A stretch of DNA of 11,286 nt from Desulfobacteraceae bacterium (lineage in GTDB: Bacteria > Desulfobacterota > Desulfobacteria > Desulfobacterales > UBA5616): positions 1 to 11,286 of the forward strand of contig JAUXEW010000070.1 in assembly GCA_030620375.1 (NCBI GenBank). Reading direction: 5' to 3'. A model generated the notes under the pieces. That model saw nothing but the letters and a program-made list of their open reading frames with translations. It was not told where the DNA came from and did no database searches. How positions within the stretch are numbered: position 1 is the first letter of the stretch; each line of letters begins with the position of its first letter. Made by a program: the position numbers and the translations under genes. This document shows, one piece after another, positions 5,304-11,286 of the stretch.

Positions 5304-7082
5304 ATGTTGAAAGAAAGGTTTAAACTAAATCTTCAGGTTCTCGCCGGCGTTTTGGCCCTTTTTGTTTTTCTGGCGCTGTTGCCGAGCCAGGCCCAGGCCA
5401 TGACGATGAGAAAGGGAACCTGGGAACTCGACGGGTTTTTTAGAAACAACACCGGTTTCTGGACCGAAAACTGGGATTATTCCTTAAATAATGATCCCCT
5501 GGCCGTGCAGCGGAACTGGTTTCGGCTGAACTTAAACGGCAAGTTTACCCGTTCTTTAAAATTAAAAGCGGAAATCCTGGCCATCTATGAAACTGAATAT
5601 TCACGTGAACGGCATTCAGGCGTTGAGGCCAACGAATACAACCAATTTGATTTTCGCGAACTGCGGCTCGACTGGAGACCCAAGATGGGTCATAACATCC
5701 GGATCGGGAAGCAGATCGTCAACTGGGGTGAGTCCATCAGCGCCCGGATCGGGGATATGATCAACCCCCAGGACAAGCGGTTTGATCTGGGCTTTACCAA
5801 CCTGGAGGACAGCCGAATGCCTATCTGGATGGTCCGCGGGCTTCACCAGTTTTACGCCATCGGCACCTCCATCGACTGGATCGTTTCTCCGTATATGCAG
5901 CCGGACCGGTACCGGGTGAGCCGGTCGCACGTGTCTACGGGTACGGTGTTCGCAGACGGTTCGTCTGTCCCCTCCCCGCGGTTTGCGGCATATCCTGAAA
6001 CGCGAAATGCATCAGAGGATTGGGCAAATGGTACGGCTCTAGTTCCCTTATACCTTATGACCGCTGCTGGTGATAACTATTTTGTCATGGCACCCGGTTC
6101 AATGGTTCCCGGATTACCACTTTTCGGCCCACCGCTTAGCTATGTATATGCTAATATTGATGGAACTACTGCCGATGGACTGCTTCCGTTTGTGACGACT
6201 GCTGATGCTATGGGAGGATCCGTCACACCCGGCGTGGATTTTAACCCTTTTGCACCAGCTTGGTATAGCCTGGATGGCGGATCGTCCTTCCTTCCCGCGC
6301 CGCCCATGACCTTTGCCTATCCGGTAAGAGCACCAAACTTAATTTATGACTACCCGAGTTCCAATCTTGATGATACCCGTTACGGGTTTAAGACGTCTTC
6401 CACGATCGGCGGATGGCAGACCGGTGTGTACTTCTGGCATTCCAGGGAAATGGACGCGACCATGAGAATCGCCGGTGGTCTCCCTGCTGGTATAGCCGGT
6501 GGATATGATGTCGTCGTTCAATATCCCACACAGAACGTGTACGGCGCTTACGGCAACAAGAATTATAGCTTTGGCGTGCTTCGGCTCGATGCCGCCTATC
6601 GGCCGAACCGGGCGTTCAACACCACCGATTTGGCCCAATATCCGGATGCCATTGCCGAGAAAGATCACTTGATGGTTCAAGTGGGGCTTAACAAGGATGT
6701 GATGTGGCGGAGCATCAACCCCACCGCGACATTCTCATTCATTTTTGAATATGTCGGGACGTATATCCTTGATGATCTGGATGATATCCATGTCCCCACG
6801 TACTTTGTTCCCTATCACAAGGATGATCATGTCTTGTTCGCGAGCGGGGGCACCAATTACAACTTCGGCATGTACAGTTACGCTTTAACGTTGATTTATA
6901 ACTTCCGGAACAACGGGCTGATCAGCCCCAGTTTCACCTATGCACCGGATTGGATGAACCGCAAGTGGTCATTTAAGCTGGCGTATACCAATATTTTCGG
7001 CGACAATGATTTTGACTATCCTTACGGGCTGGTGCGTGAGAAAGACATGGTACTCTTAACCACGCAGTTTTCATTTCCATAA
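5304..7082 (+). CDS. DUF1302-family outer-membrane beta-barrel protein
   Basis: A 592-aa protein with a good ribosome binding site (GGAGAGGAG) before the ATG. Residues 1-32 form a signal peptide: basic start, long hydrophobic core, and AQA as the likely cleavage site. The segment at 133-157 (RIGKQIVNWGES followed by INPQD) is the recognisable DUF1302 signature, and the rest is rich in alternating aromatic strands, ending in TTQFSFP, typical of an outer-membrane barrel. Family members occur in Proteobacteria near genes for hydrophobic substrates such as aromatic compounds and sterols, and are thought to be channels. Here the gene leads into a YCF48 protein and an RND transporter on the same strand, although about 590 bases and two hairpins separate them. 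Residues about 231-345 use noticeably more A/T-ending codons than the flanks, perhaps an exchanged surface loop. The exact substrate cannot be told. Confidence 0.85.
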   Translation: MLKERFKLNLQVLAGVLALFVFLALLPSQAQAMTMRKGTWELDGFFRNNTGFWTENWDYSLNNDPLAVQRNWFRLNLNGKFTRSLKLKAEILAIYETEYSRERHSGVEANEYNQFDFRELRLDWRPKMGHNIRIGKQIVNWGESISARIGDMINPQDKRFDLGFTNLEDSRMPIWMVRGLHQFYAIGTSIDWIVSPYMQPDRYRVSRSHVSTGTVFADGSSVPSPRFAAYPETRNASEDWANGTALVPLYLMTAAGDNYFVMAPGSMVPGLPLFGPPLSYVYANIDGTTADGLLPFVTTADAMGGSVTPGVDFNPFAPAWYSLDGGSSFLPAPPMTFAYPVRAPNLIYDYPSSNLDDTRYGFKTSSTIGGWQTGVYFWHSREMDATMRIAGGLPAGIAGGYDVVVQYPTQNVYGAYGNKNYSFGVLRLDAAYRPNRAFNTTDLAQYPDAIAEKDHLMVQVGLNKDVMWRSINPTATFSFIFEYVGTYILDDLDDIHVPTYFVPYHKDDHVLFASGGTNYNFGMYSYALTLIYNFRNNGLISPSFTYAPDWMNRKWSFKLAYTNIFGDNDFDYPYGLVREKDMVLLTTQFSFP

Positions 7083-7091
7083 TCGACAAAT

Positions 7092-7150
7092 GGTTTAACG
7101 GCCGCCCATCAAACAACGGTCTTATAATCAATCCGGGCGGCCGGCAAACC
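7092..7150. terminator. Long GC-rich hairpin after the DUF1302 gene
   Basis: GGTTT (7092-7096) and CGGCCGCCC (7099-7107) pair with GGGCGGCCG (7135-7143) and AAACC (7146-7150), giving 14 base pairs interrupted by one 2x2 internal loop, with a 27-base loop. It begins 10 bases after the stop codon. There is no T-run, so it may be an RNA-stability or attenuation structure rather than a classic intrinsic terminator. Confidence 0.5.
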
Positions 7151-7181
7151 ATCGCATGAGAACAGGTTTAAATCGAGAACA

Positions 7182-7220
7182 TGCCCGCCACCCCCTCATT
7201 TGCCAGGGGGTTGGCGGGCA
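7182..7220. terminator. Very stable GC-rich hairpin, terminator-like
   Basis: TGCCCGCCACCCCCT (7182-7196) pairs with AGGGGGTTGGCGGGCA (7205-7220) over 15 base pairs with one bulged base and an 8-base loop. It lies 100 bases after the DUF1302 stop. It lacks a T-tract on either strand. It may partly separate DUF1302 transcription from the YCF48/RND genes. Confidence 0.6.
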
Positions 7221-7375
7221 ACCCTGAAAATATCAAACGGTCACCTTAGAGATCTTTGAAAAGCATTCAATTTTTTTAAATCAATACACAGAACGGTTGT
7301 CTATTGAAATGGAATATTTTTCAAGGACCTCATGTTTTTGTAATAATAACGATAAGTTGTATATTAATTCAGTGC

Positions 7376-7404
7376 TTGACAAATCCAAAGAGACATAATA
7401 GATT
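7376..7404 (+). promoter_or_regulatory. Candidate promoter for the YCF48 and RND genes
   Basis: TTGACA (7376-7381) is followed after 17 bases by TAGATT (7399-7404), a 4/6 match to the -10 consensus. An alternative TAATAG (7396-7401) is spaced too closely. A start near 7411 would give a long leader of about 260 bases to the ATG at 7674. The two strong hairpins just upstream make a separate promoter for the downstream pair plausible. Confidence 0.35.
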
Positions 7405-7673
7405 GACGATTGAATATTTGTGGCATCGCTTCGCGCTGTCTTTTCATCAATAAAATCGATAGAATACCGTCATTATTCAATTTTCATTATTCACTATTCA
7501 ATTATACAAGCCGCCTCACGCTTTTTTGACATAAAAAACACGAATTTCAGAATTAAGATACGACGCATAATACCGAAGACCGCAGACACCACCGAATTGA
7601 GTTTTGGTTCGATTCGGTTTTCAACTAAGAGATGAAGATCTATAATCTTACCAATTTGAATAAGGAGTGGCGA
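7405..7673. other. Intergenic leader region with AT-rich degenerate repeats
   Basis: No convincing gene. The stretch 7469-7506 is a run of degenerate ATTATTCA / ATTCAATT units. ACCGAAT (7591-7597) and ATTCGGT (7612-7618) form a 7-bp hairpin. A short open frame across 7420-7635 reads through these repeats and its peptide simply mirrors them. The region ends with the AAGGAG ribosome binding site of the YCF48 gene. Confidence 0.45.
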
Positions 7674-8672
7674 ATGAACCTATTTAAACGAAGCATTGTG
7701 AAAAAGTGTTTAGGGTGTTTTATATTAATGTCCTTTATGTTGATGGGCATGATGATCCATAATATGATGACGGTTCATGCAGCCTCGTCGCCGGATACGT
7801 CCGCGATCCAGTTTAATGACCGGTTTTTGGACGTATATATGACGGAATCGGGAAAGGCATGGGCGGTCGGGCACGGTGGCAAGATCATCTATTCGGACAA
7901 TTTCGGCAAAGAGTGGCGCCTTCAAAACAGCGGAACGAAGAAGGGGTTGTTTGCAGTCTATTTTGTGAGCCCCACAAAAGGTTGGATTGTAGGAGAGCTG
8001 GGCACGCTGATTCACACCGAAGACGGTGGGGAGAACTGGAAACCCCAAAACAGCGGCACCACTGAGCAGCATCTGATGATGGTTCAGTTTATCAGTGAGA
8101 ATAAAGGATTTGCGGTGGGAACCCGCGGGATGGCGATAACTACGGATGACGGTGGCCGGCATTGGAGTCGTATTCCGTTTGAAGATGACGTGACCTTAAA
8201 TGACGTGACGTTTATCAATGAAAAACAGGGATGGGTCGCCGGAGAGTTTGATTTTATGCTCTACACCGAAGATGGCGGCGAGAATTGGGTATATCAAACC
8301 GAAAAAGGGATCGGTAATTTTTTCGGGGTCAGTTTTATAGATGAAAACCACGGTGTTGCCGTCGGGACTGAAGGAAATGTCCGGTACACCACTAACGGCG
8401 GCCAGGAGTGGAAAATCGCCGAGAATAATCAACGGAATAAGAAGACCCTTTTAAAGGTCGCCTTTTTCAATGAGCGCCAGGGGATCGCCGCCGGACTTGA
8501 CGGCGCCCTTCTGTTTACAAAAGACGGCGGTGTTTCGTGGGATCCCATACCGAAGGTGGAATATTATACCTGGTTTTCAGGCATTTCCCTGCTCAATAAT
8601 GGTCGGGGGCTGTTGGTCGGTGCCGGCGGAACCGTTATCGGAACAGATGACTTCGGAGCATCGTGGGAGTAG
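7674..8672 (+). CDS. Exported YCF48-type seven-bladed beta-propeller protein
   Basis: A 332-aa protein. An upstream in-frame ATG exists at 7632, but the ATG at 7674 has AAGGAG at 6-base spacing and starts directly with a signal peptide (MNLFKRSIVKK, a Met-rich hydrophobic core, and VHA near residue 36 as the likely cleavage site). The mature part contains seven repeats, each ending in an Asp-box-like turn: SDNFGKEW, TEDGGENW, TDDGGRHW, TEDGGENW, TTNGGQEW, TKDGGVSW and TDDFGASW, each preceded by a GWxVG-like strand. This is the YCF48/BNR-like propeller pattern; the plant and cyanobacterial member (HCF136/Ycf48) is a photosystem II assembly factor. In heterotrophic bacteria relatives are often encoded beside RND transporters, as here, and are probably periplasmic partners or assembly factors for them. 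The substrate is unknown. Confidence 0.85.
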   Translation: MNLFKRSIVKKCLGCFILMSFMLMGMMIHNMMTVHAASSPDTSAIQFNDRFLDVYMTESGKAWAVGHGGKIIYSDNFGKEWRLQNSGTKKGLFAVYFVSPTKGWIVGELGTLIHTEDGGENWKPQNSGTTEQHLMMVQFISENKGFAVGTRGMAITTDDGGRHWSRIPFEDDVTLNDVTFINEKQGWVAGEFDFMLYTEDGGENWVYQTEKGIGNFFGVSFIDENHGVAVGTEGNVRYTTNGGQEWKIAENNQRNKKTLLKVAFFNERQGIAAGLDGALLFTKDGGVSWDPIPKVEYYTWFSGISLLNNGRGLLVGAGGTVIGTDDFGASWE

Positions 8673-8755
8673 TGGATACCCATTGGCACATATTTCAGAC
8701 GATAGTTTAATTCCTATACAAAGCATTTTTAAAACAGAGAGGAGCACATAAAACA

Positions 8756-11131
8756 ATGGATAAAATGGTTATCGGTTTTATCATGCGATTCCGAGTTATG
8801 ACCCTAGTCGTACTGCTGGGGATCACAGCGTTTTTTGGTTACGGATGTTCCAAAATGGGGTTTTTCACTCAATTTATGGAGCTGTTTCCATCCAACCATC
8901 CGTATGTTCAGATGCATAAAAAATTCATGGATTTTTTCGGGGGCGCGAACATCGCCACACTGGTACTGGAAGTAAAAGAAGGCGATATTTACACCGAGGA
9001 AACATTAAACAAGATGATTCGTATCCAGGAAGCTGTCGAGCTGGTTCCAGGGGTCAACCCCTACCAGATATTTTCTATTGCCAGTCCCCGGGTAATGAAC
9101 GCGGCGGAGATTGCCGGCGGTTTTTCCATGACGCGTCTGATGAGGGATGTTCCCACAAACCCGGGAGAGATGTTCGATTTAAAGGCAACGGTATTTACCA
9201 ACGAAGCCTATGGCGCCTGGGTATCAACGGACCTGAAAGCATTGCGTCTCCAGGCGACTTTTATCGAGGGGCGAATCGATTACACCGCCCTGTTTGACGC
9301 ATTTATGAAGATCAGGGAAACGGAAGAGGATGCCAATCATAAAATCTACCTGGCCGGTGAGCCGATTCTGTACGGGTGGGTCTATAACTATGTTCCACAG
9401 ATGACCACTCTCTTTCTCGTCAGCATCGGGATCCTGATCGCGCTGTTGTTCTTTTTCATGGGGCGACAACCTGCCTGGTGGATTCCGCTGCTCAGCGCCG
9501 TACTCAGCTCTATATGGGGGCTTGGCATGTCGGGATTTTTAGGCTACCAGTTTGACCCGCTGATCATTGTCGTTCCCTTTTTGTTAACCGCCCGGGCCAT
9601 GAGTCACGGGGTTCAATGGCTAAACCGGTTCGGCTACGAATTCCGGCGCACAGGCGACGTTAAGGAAGCCAGTCATATTACCGGGGTTCGCCTGTTTAAC
9701 CCGTGCATCATCGGGGTCGTTACCGACGCTTGCGGGGTTTTAATCGTGGCATTGATCCCGATCCCGATCCTCCAGCATCTGGCCATTCTCGGATTTTTCT
9801 GGGGCATGAGCGTTATTTTTACCGTAGCGTTGTTTAATCCGGTTTTTGTCTCTTTCCTGCCGCTGAAAGCAGGAAGTCTTAAAGAAAATCCGCACTGGAC
9901 CTTTCTGACCAATATGATGGGCGGGATGGCAAAATTCAGTATTACCACAAGTGGAAAGTGGATTCTGATAGTCTCCAGTATTATTCTGCTGGCACTCGGC
10001 ATCAGAGGGTTTACAAGTGTTCCCATCGGTGACGCCAATCCCGGATCGCCGGTGCTGTGGCCGGATTCCGATTATAATAAAAGTGTGGAGGGAATTAATA
10101 ATCGATTTTTAGGGATGGAACAGATGTACGTTCAGGTCCGCGGAAATCCCAATGCCCGGTTTCATATCACATTACCGGAAACCATGCGGGCCATGGACAA
10201 TCTGAGAGACTATATGATCGAAAAAGGGGAGGTGGCATTCGGTTTTTCTGCGGCCGATTTTGTCAGGTCCATTAACAAGCTGTTGCATGGGAATGACCCC
10301 AAATTCGATATTATTCCACTGACCATGGAAGAGATTTTTATGCTCATGGCCATTTTCCAGATGGGCGCCGCCCCTGAGGATATGGACAAATACATGGTCC
10401 CGAATATGTCAAACGCCAATGTTCGCCTGTTTTTGCGGGATCATAAAGGAGAGACGTTAAAGAAAGTGATCGCCGACATTAAGGAATGGACCAAGAAACC
10501 GGAGAGTAAAATTATGGGCGCCCAGATGGATGATCCCTCCAAGATTATTCAGGTGGTTGAATTTAGGCCGGCCGGTGGACTGGGTGGTATTTTGGCCGCG
10601 GCCATCGAACTGATCGAAAGCGCCAACCATTTTCTGGTTGGCGGTATTTTGGCGTTTACCTTTTTATGCTGTGCGGTGGTTTACCGTTCCCTGTTTGCCG
10701 GGTTTATCTTTGTCCTGTCACTGGTCCTGGCCAATTTTACGTCTTTTGCGTATATGGCCTGGAAGGGGATTGGTTTGAACATCAATACCGTACCGGTGGT
10801 TTCATTGGGCGTAGGGCTTGGTGTGGATTACGGGCTGTATATCGTCAGCCGGATTAAGGAATTGATCGTTGCCGGTGCTTCCTGGGAGAAAGGGATCATT
10901 GACGGAGTTTCATCCACCGGACGCGCTGTTTTCTATCAAGCCGTGATGATGAGCGCCAGTGTATTCTTCTGGTGGTTTTCACCGCTTCGGTTCCAGGCTG
11001 AAATGGGATTTTTGCTGGCCATTCTCATGATGGTCAACATGTTTGTCGGCGTTCTCTTGTTGCCGTCGATGATTCATATGTTTAAACCCAAATTTATCAG
11101 TAGAGACATCAAAGTAGACGCAGCGGCCTGA
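8756..11131 (+). CDS. RND/MMPL-superfamily inner-membrane transporter
   Basis: A 791-aa protein with two homologous halves. TM1 is about residues 11-31, followed by a periplasmic domain to about 210. TM2-TM6 lie at about 218-368. TM7 is near 401-418, with a second periplasmic domain to about 625, and TM8-TM12 fill about 628-775. The second half has the MMPL-type GVGLGVDYGLYIVSR motif (685-699) with D691. The matching place in the first half (AMSHGVQWLNRF, 291-302) lacks the aspartate. Proteins of this kind move hydrophobic or lipid-like molecules using the proton gradient and need no obligatory membrane-fusion partner. The gene follows the YCF48 gene by 83 bases and has a GAGGAG site 11 bases before the ATG. 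It ends with the double stop TGA-TAA and a hairpin terminator. Direction and substrate of transport are not visible; hydrocarbons, fatty acids or sterol-like compounds are reasonable candidates. Confidence 0.88.
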   Translation: MDKMVIGFIMRFRVMTLVVLLGITAFFGYGCSKMGFFTQFMELFPSNHPYVQMHKKFMDFFGGANIATLVLEVKEGDIYTEETLNKMIRIQEAVELVPGVNPYQIFSIASPRVMNAAEIAGGFSMTRLMRDVPTNPGEMFDLKATVFTNEAYGAWVSTDLKALRLQATFIEGRIDYTALFDAFMKIRETEEDANHKIYLAGEPILYGWVYNYVPQMTTLFLVSIGILIALLFFFMGRQPAWWIPLLSAVLSSIWGLGMSGFLGYQFDPLIIVVPFLLTARAMSHGVQWLNRFGYEFRRTGDVKEASHITGVRLFNPCIIGVVTDACGVLIVALIPIPILQHLAILGFFWGMSVIFTVALFNPVFVSFLPLKAGSLKENPHWTFLTNMMGGMAKFSITTSGKWILIVSSIILLALGIRGFTSVPIGDANPGSPVLWPDSDYNKSVEGINNRFLGMEQMYVQVRGNPNARFHITLPETMRAMDNLRDYMIEKGEVAFGFSAADFVRSINKLLHGNDPKFDIIPLTMEEIFMLMAIFQMGAAPEDMDKYMVPNMSNANVRLFLRDHKGETLKKVIADIKEWTKKPESKIMGAQMDDPSKIIQVVEFRPAGGLGGILAAAIELIESANHFLVGGILAFTFLCCAVVYRSLFAGFIFVLSLVLANFTSFAYMAWKGIGLNINTVPVVSLGVGLGVDYGLYIVSRIKELIVAGASWEKGIIDGVSSTGRAVFYQAVMMSASVFFWWFSPLRFQAEMGFLLAILMMVNMFVGVLLLPSMIHMFKPKFISRDIKVDAAA

Positions 11132-11180
11132 TAAAGCCGTTTTAAGAAGTCGATACCCACATCAGTAACGGCAGAAAAAG

Positions 11181-11215
11181 AGGGGGATGACAAGAGCAGG
11201 TGTCTATCCCCCTTT
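11181..11215 (+). terminator. Rho-independent-type terminator after the RND gene
   Basis: AGGGGGATGACA (11181-11192) pairs with TGTC and ATCCCCCT (11201-11213), 12 base pairs with one bulged T and an 8-base loop, followed by TTTCTAATT. It lies about 50 bases after the stop codon and closes the plus-strand gene block. Confidence 0.75.
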
Positions 11216-11286
11216 CTAATTGCTAATTGCTAATTGCTAATTGCTAATTTCTAATTAATAATTGACAATTAACAATTGACAATTGC
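11216..11286. repeat. Tandem heptamer CTAATTG repeats and AATTGAC-type repeats at the right edge
   Basis: Four exact CTAATTG units (11216-11243) are followed by two one-base variants, CTAATTT and CTAATTA. Next come alternating ATTGACAATT / AACAATT units to the window end. The repeat may continue outside. It is non-coding in every frame of note and directly follows the terminator. Confidence 0.85.

Noticed and set aside
7420..7635. Open frame of 71 codons before the YCF48 gene
   Set aside because: It begins at a non-ATG codon without a ribosome binding site and its peptide only reflects the AT-rich repeats.
1..11286. CRISPR array, tRNA or rRNA genes, transposase or integrase genes
   Set aside because: No regularly spaced repeats with unique spacers, no tRNA cloverleaf sequence and no recombinase motifs were recognised on either strand.

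Overview
The window looks like a chromosomal stretch from an anaerobic deltaproteobacterium (Desulfobacterota), possibly a hydrocarbon-using sulfate reducer. This is inferred from gene content: an NIL-domain ferredoxin beside a tRNA thiolase, small Cys-rich proteins of the type that accompany fumarate-adding glycyl radical enzymes, and a DUF1302 / YCF48 / RND trio. No marker gene fixes the taxonomy.

Left block (1-1611, all on the minus strand). A TetR-family regulator (933-1574) has a perfect 18-bp palindrome across its start codon. It is followed downstream by a 121-aa protein (457-822), a 54-aa protein (115-279) and the first 32 codons of a gene that leaves the window at position 1. The 121-aa and 54-aa proteins share the pattern C-x2-C-x2-FF-x(6,7)-GRG-x-C ... 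NC-x2-F. This is the four-cysteine layout of the small iron-sulfur subunits of benzylsuccinate/alkylsuccinate synthases. In the known bss operon the large glycyl radical subunit (bssA) follows bssC, so the truncated gene at 1-97 may be the catalytic subunit of an X-succinate synthase. This is the most interesting part of the window.

Centre-left (1667-4670, minus strand). A tight three-gene operon for tRNA sulfur modification: an NIL-domain two-cluster ferredoxin, mnmA (2-thiouridine at U34) and mtaB (2-methylthio on t6A37). The first two genes abut with no spacer. mnmA and mtaB overlap by 17 bp, with mtaB best started at a TTG. A promoter candidate lies about 75 bases upstream of the first gene.

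Right block (5304-11131, plus strand). A DUF1302 outer-membrane beta-barrel protein with signal peptide, an exported YCF48-type seven-bladed propeller, and a 791-aa RND/MMPL-superfamily inner-membrane transporter ending in a good hairpin terminator. Together they could form an envelope-spanning path for a hydrophobic substrate. Their closeness to the putative hydrocarbon-activating locus suggests hydrocarbon uptake or export, but the two blocks are about 4 kb apart, on opposite strands, and separated by housekeeping genes.

The intergenic regions (4671-5303, 7083-7673, 11132-11286) hold AT-rich short repeats, several strong hairpins and promoter-like sequences, but no further convincing genes.
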